Source: Beta vulgaris subsp. vulgaris (Eukaryota > Streptophyta > Magnoliopsida > Caryophyllales > Amaranthaceae). Taken from it: 64,000 nt of DNA. Under the pieces are notes generated by a model, which saw only the letters and a list, made by a program, of their open reading frames with translations, was not told where the DNA came from and searched no databases. The position numbers were made by a program, and so were the translations under genes. This document shows positions 10,640 through 21,659 of this stretch, piece after piece. Position 1 is the first letter of the stretch. Every line of letters starts with the position of its first letter. The stretch is from contig NC_079205.1 of the NCBI RefSeq assembly GCF_026745355.1, positions 39,343,056 through 39,407,055 on the forward strand, in the 5' to 3' direction.

Positions 10640-11250
10640 AGTGTGCGGCGACACTGTGTTACAGACAATCCTTATCGCTAGCATCGGCAATGGTAGCATT
10701 GGTTGATCGGGCGGCGGCTCTGTGTCAAAGACAGTCCTCATCGGTAGCATCGTCCATGGCGGCATTGGTTGACCGGGTCGCGACATTGTGTCAGAGACAG
10801 TCCTCATCGATAACGTCAGCAATGACGACATTGGTTGATCGGGCGCCGTCACTCTATCAGAGACAGTCCTTATCGGTAGCGTCGGCGATGGCGACATTGG
10901 GTTGATCGGGGGACGACACTGTATTAGAGACAGTCTTCATCGATAGCGTCGGAGATGGCGGCATTGGCTTATCGCGTGGCAGCATTTTGTTGGAGACAGT
11001 CCTTATCGATAGCGTTGGCGATGGCGGCATTGGTTGATCGGGAGGCGGCACTGTATTAGAGACAATCTTCATCGATAGCGTCGGCGATGGTGGCATTGGT
11101 TGATCGGGCGGAGGCATTGTGTCTGAGACAGTCCTTATCCATAACATCGGCGATGGCGGCATTGGTTGATCACGTGGCGACACTGTGTTAGAGACAATCC
11201 TCTCGGTAGCGTCAGCGATGGCGACATTGGTTGATACTGAGACGGCGACG
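10640..11250 (-). repeat. 66-bp minisatellite, about nine units
   Basis: A 66-bp unit (for example GGCGGCATTGGTTGATCGGG, then GGCGACACTGTGTTAGAGAC, then a GATAGCGTCGGCGAT-type end) is repeated about nine times with moderate divergence. Since 66 is divisible by three, minus-strand frames (10616-10897 and 10857-11324) stay open and would encode a 22-residue repeat resembling PMPPSPTLSIRTVSNT. The minus-strand frame begins with an ATG at 11324 and about 45 non-repetitive residues. There is no sign of a real gene beyond this, and the GC-rich unit contrasts with its AT-rich surroundings. Confidence 0.85.
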
Positions 11251-12264
11251 AAGACGGCCAAAATAAATTCGTCAAATTGCGACATACGGGTGACCTCCTT
11301 ACCTATTATGAAATCGTCACCCACAAACCAATATTTTCAATCAGATTTATCAAGAAATTTATTCACCGTTAATATATACTGTATAATTACATATATTTAT
11401 AATATTAATTAACCCGGAAAACAGACAAGTCAATCAAGAAAAAAAAACTAAATTCAAAATGGAGTTCAATTAAAGAAAAAGTATCCTTGAACGTCGGCGA
11501 GGAAGGGGAGGACGACCAGTATACAGGGAGGAGAGAGGCGTTGGTTCATCACAGCACATTGGTGTTGGTGTAGGAGGAGGAGAAGACGACAAACAAGAAA
11601 CATATGTAGATTGTAGAGGGACCCGATACATATACTAAATTCTAACCACTAGGCTAAGTTATATTTAGTGTTATTATCGTAAAGTATTATATTAATAAAT
11701 GAAATTTTTTCTTACCTGGGGCATAGCCCGGGCCTAATAACTAGTTATATAAACAATCTGGTCCCCCAAGTAGCTGGTAACTATAGATTGACAGAAGATG
11801 ATACCCCGGGCTGCGTATTATTTTAACAAAATTATGAGAAAATCAATTATTAGTCATTACTAGTTGTAATTTTTTTTCAATTTAGCCAGTTGAATCTTAC
11901 ACGTGCTAATATAGATTATTGACCATTTATACATTAAACTATGAACAAGTAAAATTATACAAAATGAATTGGAAAATATTTTTTGAGATGAATCTAATAA
12001 GCTTTCACTATGATTATATTTTTACCTTTCATATATATACTTCATCACAATACAAATAGTTACAAATTATTAATTGGGTAGATTAACAAAATTACGAGAA
12101 AACTATTTTTGTCTTTGATGGTGAGATGGGGTGAAAATGAATATTGTTTGGGGGTAATTGAAGACAAATTTTCTAAATTATTTATTCTATAGTATGGGCC
12201 AGGTTAATATAAGTTTTTTTACATTGATAACAGGCCAAATGAATACATGTATATCGATAACAAG
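11251..12264. other. AT-rich gene-free stretch with a possible Helitron 3' end
   Basis: No gene is visible. At 11716-11744 the sequence CTGGGGCATAGCCCGGG is followed by CCTAATAACTAG and then T. Plant Helitrons end in a short GC hairpin followed by CTRR and insert before T, so this may be such an end. The stem pairs imperfectly and no TC 5' terminus was identified, so the assignment is weak. The rest is AT-rich and unassigned. Confidence 0.3.
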
Positions 12265-12424
12265 TGAAATGAATATATGTATACCTCTAGTTGGTACATA
12301 TTTATTGGTATTGATATTTATGTACATAATGTAGTCTATTATATTCATAGTGGGTATGATTTTCTTATTACGGACGTGTATAACTATGCATGTACTAATT
12401 TTAATACCTCGTAGAGTAGCTGCC
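12265..12424 (+). repeat. Direct repeat R2
   Basis: This is the partner of the repeat at 10483-10639, in the same orientation and over nearly the same length. It includes CTCTAGTTGGTACATA, TACATAATGTAGTCTATTAT and the terminal CTCGTAGAGTAGC. No coding potential is seen. Confidence 0.75.
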
Positions 12425-12795
12425 TAGGTCTCAGTTTCTTGCATCTTCACTAAAAATTTGCTTTTATCTTAATTACACTTTCGAGTTTATCCTGAACTCC
12501 ACAATTTCCTGCAACATTTACTAAAAAATGAAAATAAAAATACCGAAAATCAAATATTTCGAACAAAATAAGAAAGAATTATGACCCAAAATTAATTAAG
12601 TCGAACAAAAATACAAATTTCGAACTTATTTCTAAAACTTTGAAATCTTGAAACCTTCAAACGTGTTTCGAAAAATGATTTAAACAGAACGAATAAGTAG
12701 GAGCTTGTTTTCAATGAAATTCATTTTAAGTAACTAGGCGTCTAAAAATTTAAAGTTGGCACGAAAGGTTAATAAAACCTAAAGCTCCAAGATAC
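12425..12795. other. Gene-free AT-rich stretch
   Basis: I see no reading frame of interest, no terminal repeat and no recognisable element. Short TTTCGAA-type motifs recur near 12555-12680 (ATTTCGAACAAA, TTTCGAAC), but they do not form a regular array. Confidence 0.4.
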
Positions 12796-13283
12796 TACTT
12801 TGTAACATCCCGACATTTCTATATTTTCTAAAATACCTTTTTAATATAAAATTTAGAGAATCATCAAAGCATTATCGCCCGAGTAATAACGTACCGGCTT
12901 ATCAAGAATATTGCAGCAGAAATAATGATAATAAATAACTTTGAAAATAAAACATAGTCAGCCAAAAGTCAACTCCAAAAGTCAAACCAAAGTCAAACCA
13001 ACATAAAATCAAAACTCAACTATAAAAGTAAAAAGTCAACTATGATATAAAAGTCAACACAAGCTCTCCATGACTTCCTGAACCCATGATGCATCATCTT
13101 CAAACCTGAAATGGACGATGCTCTATTGATCTCGAGAGATTGCTCACCATATGGGTCATCACAGGATCATTAAGGCATAGTTATGATCAACATATACACA
13201 CAAAGCACGTAATCAACAAAGCTAAGTACAAAGTACTAAATACTAAATAAATATAAAACCTAACATGATACTAAAAATTTGGA
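12796..13283. repeat. Chromovirus-type LTR scrap
   Basis: The sequence begins TGTAACATCCCGACATTTC at 12801, like the TGTAACAxCCC starts of chromovirus (Tekay/Del-type) LTRs. It shares the same order of short features as the LTR at 40718-42981: a CAGCAGAAA or CAGCGAAAG block, then GTCAACT/GTCAAAC-rich sequence, then a region with GAGATTGCTCACC. It ends abruptly at copy B without internal domains. Confidence 0.4.
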
Positions 13284-15409
13284 AAAATGTCAAACCGTAT
13301 ATTTGCAGTTCAGTTTGAGTTACTTCCCACACCGCACCAACCCAACCGACAAACAGTTCTAAACGGCACTGTCAAATTAGGCAGAGTACTAAATATAGAT
13401 GCAGTGCCTATTAGCTTATAATATAATTACTACTAGTAATATTATAACTATACTACATAGTGTGAATACTGTAAGTAGCGTTAAAATTCAAGTGAGAACA
13501 CTAAAAGAATCTAGAGAAATTACTTAACGTTCTTTTACCTAACTCACTTGGAATATTCAAATCAAAATTTTAAAAATTTGACCATGCATTCATGTTTACA
13601 TTAGTTATTATTATACATAAAAACTAAATTTAGAATAACAAGTTCCAATTAAGTCTAACAAACTTTAATTAAATTTGAGTCAATCATGTCTAATACGCTC
13701 AATTCAGATCTAATATGATAAGAAAATTTCAAGCGAAAATAAATGATTCTCAATCTGCCGCGCATCAGACTCATAGCTTCAAGGCCAAGTCATGGAATCA
13801 AACCCCGAGAGTCCTTATGAGTGAGATTCTCATTACCATCCCCTTCCACTCTAATTTTATTGAGTTGATTTGCGAAATGAGTTTAACCTACCAAACTGAT
13901 TGATACATCTTCGAGATATGTCAATTTAGTAGGCTCTTTTTTCTTTTCTAAGTACTAAAAAATAATTGAAATAATGACTAGATACGATAAAGATTTGTTT
14001 TAGTACAAGGATTCTTTTGCATGTGATCAAATTGTATTTGAATTATTTATTTTTTCCCATACTTCATGTTCTTCAACCTTTATTTATTTTGTCTCAACAA
14101 AATTTTCTAATTAAACAAAGGACAACTAAATTTGAGACAAAGGTTTTAGCAACTACAAGTATGAGACAAGAGGTAAGAATCAAAGATTATCATGGACTCC
14201 AATATGGAGGACGTTATCCTATATTTTACAGCATAATATTACTTCTTGTTTCCTTTTATCTTCACATCATAATATCCCTAATCAAGTATCTTAAAGCATA
14301 CAAGTAGACCTGGTTATTGGGCGGGTCGAGTCAGGGTCAGTGCGGGTCAGAAGCGGGTCGGGTCATAAGAGGGTCGCCTCATAAAGGGTCGGTAGCAGGC
14401 CGGGCCAAATGGGTAGAGGGCTTATAGCGGGCCGATAATGGGCGGGTCGGTAAACGAGCAAGAAAAATAAGGAAGAAAAAGAGCCAAAAGTAAGTATAAA
14501 TGAATGCGAATCCGAATATGCAATTGTTTTTACAAAACTTATTTTATCTTTTAAAATTATTGGATTTCTTTGTTGACCCTATAATGACCCTATTCAATAA
14601 AACCATGTCCAATAAAAGCCCTGTAAAATTGACCCTAACCCTTTAACCATTGGGCTACCGTGTCCAATAACCACGTCTACATACAAGTAACTAGAGGAAT
14701 ATCACAAAATTATTGCACCCCTAAAAAAATAAAAATAGAAAAACAACGAAACAACAAGATCATCCAAACTAATTAACATAAAAGAAATCATAAACAACTG
14801 AAAACAAAATCTACTTACTTTAAGATACTCGAGTATCCACTAATTTATGCATCTTTCTTGAGCAAACTTTCACCATCAAACCAAGTGTCTTTATCCCTCG
14901 TGTCCGCTACATTTGAGATGTTGGAATTCAATCACTTGGAATATTATGATGAAGTTGGAGTACAAATTGAGGTTTACTATGGTTGGGAAGAAGGCCTAAA
15001 TTCTCCTACAAAGATTCTGCGTCTTCAGCTACAACAAGAATCGATCCCTTGCTGCCGTTTCGTGTTTCAATGCCAAGTAGTGGGTTGTATTTTCTTGGGT
15101 ATGATGTTCTTGATCATATGTTTAATATACTCGAGTTTGTACGTTATTTCGATGCCAATTTTTGTAATTCTTTTCCTAAGACATCGATAGCGACGAGACT
15201 AAGGGATCGATTTCAGAACGGGTTTGAAATAAGGGCTACTAATGTTTATACCCGATTATACATGGTTTGCAGTTGAAGATGGATAAGTTTGGTAGTCGAC
15301 CGAATGTTGTCAAATTATTTCTGGGTCTAGTTTTACACTTTGACAGAGACTTTCATGGCAAAACGATTATAGTTCATGGCAAAACGATTATAGATCATCC
15401 AGCAGTAAA
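13284..15409 (+). repeat. Copy B of the 2.2-kb duplicated segment
   Basis: This segment is collinear with copy A (6478-8690) from ATGTCAAACCG to the TATAATCTTTTTGG region. It includes the same small frame (14017-14307 region), the same nested MITE and the same single-base deletion in the unknown gene. It has its own small deletions, for example the loss of CTCGTAA near 15252. Unlike copy A, it continues directly into an inverted partner copy (15410-15524 and 28016 onward), forming a hairpin. Confidence 0.8.
14297..14687. mobile_element. hAT-like MITE nested in copy B
   Basis: The same element at the same site as in copy A: TAGACCTGGTTATTGG starts at 14305 and the sequence ends CCACGTCTA at 14679, with CATACAAG on both sides (14297-14304 and 14680-14687). 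It is slightly shorter than the copy A version because of an internal deletion in the repeated GACCCT tract. Confidence 0.9.
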
Positions 15410-15452
15410 GAAATATAATCTTTTTGGCATGAAAGTCTATGTTAAAGTGTAA
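14840..15452 (+). pseudogene. Unknown gene fragment, copy B (frameshifted)
   Basis: This piece is homologous to copy A. It is split by the shared one-base deletion at about 15047-15051 into frames 14858-15190 and 14983-15276, and a further small deletion at 15252 moves the C-terminal part into 15267-15452. The sequence SGLYFLGYDVLDHMFNILEF is conserved with both other copies. No ATG start is present. After HGKTIIDHPAVKKYN the frame enters the loop of the inverted repeat. The family is not recognised; the copy is not translatable as a whole. Confidence 0.6.
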
Positions 15453-15524
15453 AACTGGACGAGAAATAATTTGACAACATTCGGTTGACTACCAAACTTA
15501 GCCATCTTCAACTGCAAACCATGT
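15258..15524. repeat. Inverted repeat centre (hairpin loop region)
   Basis: From about 15258 the sequence CATGGTTTGCAGTTGAAGAT is mirrored as ATCTTCAACTGCAAACCATG ending at 15523. The arms continue inward through GTCAAATTATTTCT/AGAAATAATTTGAC and TTACACTTTGAC/GTTAAAGTGTAA down to a loop of roughly 45 bases near 15384-15410. The outer part of the right arm was displaced by the Tat-like insertion and resumes at 28021. Joined, each arm is about 540 bases. Confidence 0.85.
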
Positions 15525-16004
15525 TGTATGGGTATGACCCAAGTTTGCTAGCGGACATTACCTATTGGCCGGGAGCAAACCTAAGTGACGTGGGCTCGCA
15601 AAAGGGAAGCAAACCCTAATTCATCCTTCGGGCCGAGACTGCCGTCACGGTCATAGAAAACGACAAAGCAATGGGAATCTTCTCTCTGACAGATTAATCA
15701 CAACAGTACAAGTGTCACAAGATTACACGCCCTGTCAGGTGAATAGTACGCCTATAAATGGCCATCCAGTACTATTTCTGCAGGTACATTCTCTCATACT
15801 AAAAATAGCCTATCTCTCTCTCTCTCTAAGCTCTCTCTCTCTAGAATTCTCTTAAGCATTTAGCTGACTTGAGCGTCGGAGGGGGTTTCCTCGAAACACC
15901 CCCGAGGGTAGCTCATGTTTGTCATTGTTGCAGATCCCTCACGGACATCCATCTCTTGTCGGACAACTCTCAAAGGGTCCCACACCGTTTTCGATACCGA
16001 AACA
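15525..16004 (+). repeat. 5' LTR of the Tat-like element
   Basis: The LTR runs from TGTATGGGTATGACCC to GATACCGAAACA. It has a TATA-like box, TATAAAT, at 15753-15759 and a CT-dinucleotide tract near 15812-15841 in the presumed leader. A short inverted repeat, GGGGGTTTCC and GGAAACCCCC-like CGAAACACCCCC, lies near 15881-15905. It matches the 3' LTR at 27536-28015. Confidence 0.95.
15753..15759 (+). promoter_or_regulatory. TATA-like box in the 5' LTR
   Basis: TATAAAT stands in a GC-balanced context and is followed about 50-60 bases later by a CT-rich leader. The same box is present in the 3' LTR at 27764-27770. The position fits the U3/R border of an LTR promoter. Confidence 0.6.
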
Positions 16005-16006
16005 AC

Positions 16007-16024
16007 TGGCGCTAGAAGGAGGGG
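16007..16024 (+). other. Primer-binding site of the Tat-like element
   Basis: TGGCGCTAGAAGGAGGGG begins two bases after the 5' LTR end. The TGG start (complement of CCA) and the position identify it as the primer site. I did not assign the tRNA with confidence. Confidence 0.75.
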
Positions 16025-16050
16025 ACCTCACCCTTTCTAAGGTATCAGTC

Positions 16051-17789
16051 ATGGAAGACACAAACAACGCTACCCACGGTCAGCTTGAGTTTGAGCAAGG
16101 CCAGAATTCCTCGCAGCCAGTCATCACTGGGGCGTTGGGAAACCCACAGTTCCACTACCGGACACCGGGAAACGAGGAACAAACCCCAAACACCAACGTA
16201 CCATTCAACTTGGCATAGCTAAGTCAATTCTCTCCCGAGCAATTGCAAACTGTAGCATCATTTATCCAGATACTGACAGGTAATCCTCAACAAAATGCTC
16301 CTCCCCAACCCTCTGGCGGCACCCGTAAGCGACCACCGGCTATGGCTGGTAGGAACGCGGACGGAACCCCGCTTCGAAAAATGCAGTCCTTGGGAAAAGA
16401 GGGACGGGAGATGGAGAAGAAAATAGACCGATCTGATTATGAGGAGGAAATTCTGGAAACTGAGGAGTATATACTATTCTGAAGAAGAAACGCAGGGTCA
16501 CTCCCGCCGTGAGTACAGTACCGTCGGTGCTAGTAACTATTCGGCTGGGGGTCACCTCTTGATCAAGCCTAAGCTCTCCCCCTTCACTCCGGAGATATTA
16601 AATCATCCTATGACACGAATCAAGATGCCGTCCTCCAAGTATGATGGCACATCAGACCCTGATGACCACGTCGCGGCCTACGAAGGACATATGTTCCTTT
16701 ACACTCAAGTTGATGCCATATGGTGTAAAGTCTTTCCCTCAACCTTGACGGGAATAGCTCAGACATGGTTCAAAAGCCTCAAGCCAGGTAGCGTCTCTAG
16801 CTTTTCTCTGCTGTCATCCATGTTCAGTACGCACTTTGTAAGCAATAGGCGCCGTGAGCGCACCACTGGGGAGTTGCTATCAGTCAAACAAGGAGAAAAT
16901 GAGAGCCTGAGGGACTATATCGGCCGCTTCAATGTCGAGGCAGTTTCAATACCTCGACTACAGCAGGATGTGGTCATTTTGGCCTTAATGACAGGACTCA
17001 AGGAGGGATCACCCTTCCGGAATTATCTGGGTCGAAAGTCGTATACAACCCTGGGTCCCGTCCTTGGCAAGGCCAATGACTATATAAGAGGGGAGAATTT
17101 GACAAAGCTGTAGGCAACCGGGAGGTGGAAAGAAGGATGACAAGAAGAAGGAGAAGGCCCGCGAGGGGATCGGGGCCGAGAGGAGAGAAAGCAGGAGTCA
17201 AACATGGTCAAAAGGGGAAATGACCGAGACAGGGAGAATGAAAGGTACGATCGCGATCGCAGAGATCGTGAGAAAAATGGCCGGGAAGGAGAACGAACGC
17301 AAGGATAGGTTCCATGCATACACCCAACTCACCACTTCAAGAAGTCAAATTTTTCTGATGAATAAGGACAGTGATAAGTGGCAACGTCCGAGACAGATGT
17401 TCCACAAAAATCGTGACAAAAGTAAGTGGTGTGATTTCCATGGAGATCACGGCCACATAACTGAGGATTGCCGGCACTTAAAAGATAACCTGGAGGATTT
17501 AATAAGAAGAGGTTATTTCAGTCAGTACAAGGCCCAAACAAAAGAGGGTGATCTTGTAAAGCCCGTGACTCGAAATGTTCAATCCCGGATCAGCGAGATT
17601 CACGTTATCAGTGGGGGTCCATCCATGGAGGAAGTGTTAACGGCGCAAAGGCAGTTTGAAGGAATTCCGACATCATGTCAATTTCAACGCCAGTTTCCAT
17701 GGAAGAATCCGCCAGCAATGCCGGCCATGTCATTTACTCTGGAGGATGCAAAGCATGTGGTGTACCTCATGATGATCCGCTGGTGGTAA
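16051..17789 (+). pseudogene. Gag of the Tat-like element, broken
   Basis: The likely start is the ATG at 16051 (MEDTNNATHGQLEF), just after the primer site. The frame meets a stop at 16216-16218, resumes in 16243-16482, then enters 16439-17113. The Gag core is clear there: YDGTSDPDDHVAAYEGHM, TLTGIAQTWFKSL and LLSVKQGENESLRDYIGRFN. After a stop at 17111-17113 the 17220-17789 frame gives the zinc-binding-type stretch WCDFHGDHGHITEDCRHLK, characteristic of Tat-type Gag. At least three breaks prevent translation as one protein. Gag would form the particle that packages element RNA. Confidence 0.85.
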
Positions 17790-18111
17790 CACTGAAAGTC
17801 TCAAACTGCTGGTACATAGAATTTTGGTGGATGGGGGAAGCTCCGCAAATATTCTGTACCTATCAACATTTGAAAAGCTCATGCTGAGCCGTGAGTACTT
17901 TGAAGCCGGTCAGATATCCGTCATTGGATTCACAGGGGCATCAGTGGTGTCAGAAGGGTTAATCTCACTCCCAGTACGTATTGGGGAGGATGAGTCAGCC
18001 AGAGACGTCATGATCGAGTTTCTTGTGGTGGATGTTCCGGGAGCATACAATGCAATCATTGGACGCCCATTCATTCATGACGTCCAAGGTGTCGTCTCAA
18101 CTTACCACTGA
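17790..18111 (+). pseudogene. Aspartic protease of the Tat-like element
   Basis: The frame 17824-18111 holds VDGGSSANILYLSTFEKL, the retropepsin active-site region with D-G-G-S in place of D-T/S-G, a form I associate with Tat-like proteases. It ends with the C-terminal motif NAIIGRPFIHDV. The domain is followed by a glutamate- and arginine-rich linker (18114-18440) toward reverse transcriptase. It processes the polyprotein in intact elements. Confidence 0.8.
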
Positions 18112-18449
18112 CCATGTTATATGTTTCCAATGACGGATCAACATCAAGATTGAAGGGCAATCAGGAGATGGCAAGATCATGCTACTTAACGACACTAAAG
18201 CAACCAGCCAGAAGGTTCCCGGTAGAAAATCCGGAACCACCCTCAAGAAAGCAGAGGAGGGCTCAAAGAAGAGCTCAGGTTGAGGGAAGTGAAGGTAATG
18301 AAGAAGAGGAAGTAATCACTGTCCGGAAGAGTAAGGAAGTGCCGCTAGAAGAGTTGGAGTCCCGGCCAGAGGATGAGCCGAGGCCACAGCCTGATGGAGA
18401 AACTAAACAAGAAGCATTGGCAGATGATCCTGCTCGGTCGGTCGCGGTC

Positions 18450-19810
18450 GGGATGGACATGGACCCAGAGGTCCGGGTAAACCTGGTAACTCTCCTAAGA
18501 GAAAATGCTGACATATTTGCATTCTCAGCGGACGAGATGCCGGGAATAGACCCGGCCGTGATGGTCCATCGTTTAAACGTCGACAGCGCAGTCCGACCGG
18601 TAAAGCAAAGAAGAGAGCCTTCTCGGCCGAAAAGAATAAGGCCATCAAAGAAGAAGTAGAAAAGCTGATAGCGGCTGATTTTATCGAGCCTTGTGATACC
18701 CTGAATGGCTGGCAAATGTAGTCATGGTGAAGAAGGCCAACGGCCAATGGCGTATGTGCGTGGATTTACAAACCTGAATAGGGCATGCCCTAAGGACTGT
18801 TATCCTCTGCCAAGGATAGATCAGCTAGTGGATTCACTAGCGGACATGCACTACTGAGTTTCATGGATGCCTTCTCAGGGTATCATCAAATCAGTTGCTT
18901 AAAGAGGACCGTAAGAAAACGGCATTCATCACGATGGAGGTGTTTACAATTATAAGGCAATGCCTTTCGGCCTGAGAAACGCTGGGGCAACCTACCAGAA
19001 GTTAGTGGACAAGGTATTTGCGGCTCAGAAAGGGCGTAATATAGAAGTGTATGTGGACGATTCTATTGTAAGAGTAAAACGGACCGAGAGCATCTGGCGG
19101 ATCTGGAAGAAACATTCAAAACTTGAGAAAATACAGCATGAAATTGAACCAAAGAAATGTGTCTTTGGCGTAGAGCAGGAAAATTTCTTGGGTTTATGGT
19201 GAGCAAAAGAGGATTGATGCGAACCCGGACAAGGTTCAAGCAATTTTGAGCCTTCCAGAGCCCAAAGGCGTCAAAGACATCCAAGATTAACAGGAAGGAT
19301 GGCCGCTTTGACAGATTCATATCGAAGTCGGCTGATAAGGCCCTTCCGTTTTTCGCATTGCTAAGGGGGAATAAAAAGTTCGAATGGGGAAAGAGCAGAG
19401 AAAGCTTTCTCGGCCGTCAAGAACACCTGCAAAGCTGCCAACATAACAAGGCCAGAGGCGGAGACACATGCAATTGTATCATCTCGGCCTCCCCAAAACG
19501 GTAGCGGCAGTGCTGATAACAGAGAAGGAAAAGCAGCAGACCCAATATACTTCGTCAGCCACATCCTTAACGGCCCGAAAGCCGGTATCAGCAGATAGAG
19601 AAAATGGCATTGGCGGTTATTATTAGCGGCTCGGAAGTTAAGGCCCTATTTTGACTGTCATCCAATACAGGTGTTAACAAATCACCTTGGAGAAAGCTCT
19701 GCAAAGGATGGACACCTCTGGGCGCTTATTGAAATGGGCTTGAATTGTCGGAGTATGATATTCAGTACAAGCCGCGAACGGCCATAAAAGCCAAGCTGGC
19801 GGACTTCATG
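18450..19810 (+). pseudogene. Reverse transcriptase and RNase H, heavily frameshifted
   Basis: The RT N-terminal region is seen at 18450-18600 (NADIFAFSADEMPGIDP), after which the frame breaks near 18610. Recognisable RT pieces follow in shifting frames: KEEVEKLIAADFIEP (about 18645), MPFGLRNAGATYQKL (18960) and the catalytic YVDD near 19049. The classical RNase H region (EWGKEQRKAFSAVKNT-like, then PIYFVSHIL and HPIQVLTNHL) covers about 19380-19700. Many one-base losses are evident, so this polymerase is dead. Confidence 0.8.
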
Positions 19811-19820
19811 ACTGAGGCTT

Positions 19821-20312
19821 ATGAGAGGCAGAGATAAAAGAAAAAGAATCATGGCTGCTGGAGGTAGAGGTTCTTCGGCCGCGAGTGGAGCTGGGGCCGG
19901 TATTGTGATAACCAGCCCAGAAGGAAACACCTTCGAGTACGCCATCAAATTTGCTTTCCCAGCCTCAAACAATGAATCAGAATATGAAGCAGCCATTGCT
20001 GGCTTAAGAATGTGCATTGCAGCAGGAGCTAAAAGCGTCCTCTTGAAAACAGATTCACAGTTGGTTAGCAGTCAGCTTAAAGGAGAATTTGAGGTCCGAG
20101 AGCCCAACATGGTTATATGTGGAGAAAGCCAAAGAAATAATAGCACAGCTGGAACATTTGAAGTAGAAGCAGTTCCAAGGGCTGAGAACATGAAGGCGGA
20201 CTCCCTATCTAAACTAGCTAGCTCAGATTCATTCCAGGTAGAAGGAATGGTACGGTTGACATCCTCAAGAAAAAAGCATTGCCCAGAAAGTGGCCGTGAT
20301 AAACAGCATTGA
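19821..20312 (+). pseudogene. Second (plant-type) RNase H domain
   Basis: The 163-codon frame includes GAGAGIVITSPEGNTFEYAI, NNESEYEAAIAGLRMC and LLKTDSQLVSSQLKGEFEV, then a tail with NMKADSLSKLAS. These are the D-E-D-type positions of the additional RNase H found downstream of the RT-linked RNase H in Tat-group elements. It supports the lineage call. A frame change after VREPNMV (near 20110) damages the C-terminal part. Confidence 0.85.
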
Positions 20313-20329
20313 CCAGCAAGGGGAATGGT

Positions 20330-21480
20330 TTACAGAGCTAGTGAAGTACAAGCAACAGGAATACTCCAGCAGATCCCATGGCCGCCAAGAAGTTGCAGAA
20401 GAAACAAGCAAATTGGTACGTGATATACCAGAACGAGTATGTACAAAAAATCTTTAGCCTGCCGTTCAAATGCGCAACATCTGCTGAGGCCGTGAAATAA
20501 TGGAAGAAATCCACGAAGGTGTTGTGGAAACCACATTGGAGGTAAAGCATTGGCTTTAAAGGCACTTAGAGCTGGATTTACTGGCCCAGCATGTTGGCCG
20601 ACGCGCAAGTTATGTGAAAAAATGTGATAAGTGCCAGAAGTTTGCACCAGTGATAAACAGGCCCGCCAACGACTTGCAGCCCATCTATGTCCGATACCAT
20701 TGCACATGGGGGAATGGATATCTTGGGACCGTTCACTACTGCGACGGGAGGTAGGCTTTCTTGATTGTGGGTATTGATTACTTTACGAAGTGGATCGAAG
20801 CAGACCGACAGCAAAGATAAAGGCCAACCAAGTAAAAAAGTTCATCTGGCAGAACATCATGACTAGGTTGGCATCCCAGCTGCGATCGTGTTTGACCACG
20901 GAGTTCAGTTTGACTGCAGACCCATTCAGGCTTTCCTCTCGGATTCCGCGTGAAATTTGCATTTCGCAGTGTGCCATCCCCAGAGTAACGGTCAGGCAGA
21001 GGCCGCTAATAAGCAAATTTGAACGCCTTGAAAAAGAAGCTCGATGAGTTTAAGGGAAAGTGGGCTAGATGGTACCGGCGTTCTATGGGCAAATAGGACA
21101 ACTGAGAAAGAAGCGACGGGAGAAAGCCCTTTCAAGCGCTTTTGTGCGAGAGGCAGTGCTCCGTAGAAGTAGGCTTGCCCACCTACCGGATAAAACATCA
21201 AGCCCTGGAAAGGAATGATCAAGCATAAGGGAGGATCTGGATTTCTTGCCAGAATAAGGTTAAGGCGGAGCTGAGAGCAGCTGTGTACAAGGACCGGATC
21301 CGCAAGCTACAACAAAGGGTCATGGAAAGGCCGTTAGCTGAAGGGAGTAGTTCTGCGAAGGACGGCCGCCACTGGAAAAGCTCATGCAGAGGGTAAATTA
21401 ACTGCCAATTGGGAAGGCCATATATCTAGCTCGAAAGATAGGTCCGGGATCCTTCATTCTCAAGGAATGGATGGGAAAGA
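20330..21480 (+). pseudogene. Integrase of the Tat-like element, degenerate
   Basis: Fragments appear in several frames. The zinc-binding N-domain end CDKCQKFAP is near 20620-20645. The catalytic core start IVGIDYFTKWIEAD is near 20764-20805, followed by scattered core and C-terminal fragments. Many frameshifts are present; the minus-strand frames over this interval are shadows. Integrase would insert element cDNA into the chromosome. Confidence 0.7.
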
Positions 21481-21659
21481 GCTGAGAACTGCTGGAATGC
21501 TGACGTCCTTAAAAGTACTATGTGTAGTCAAAAGAAATGTAATGGGCCGAGAGCCTTTGATGCATTATACATAAATAAAACTCTGTTAGCATTCCGATAT
21601 ATTCTGTTCTATTTGTCCATTACCTCCATATTTTCGCTAAGTAAAGTGAACTAGTTGTT

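Noticed and set aside
10483..12424. R1 and R2 as LTRs of a small element
   Set aside because: They lack TG..CA borders, primer site, polypurine tract and target duplication.
6478..15409. The two 2.2-kb copies as LTRs of one retrotransposon
   Set aside because: Borders superficially read TG..CA, but no primer-binding site follows copy A, the bases before copy B are not a convincing polypurine tract, and 5-bp flanks do not match.
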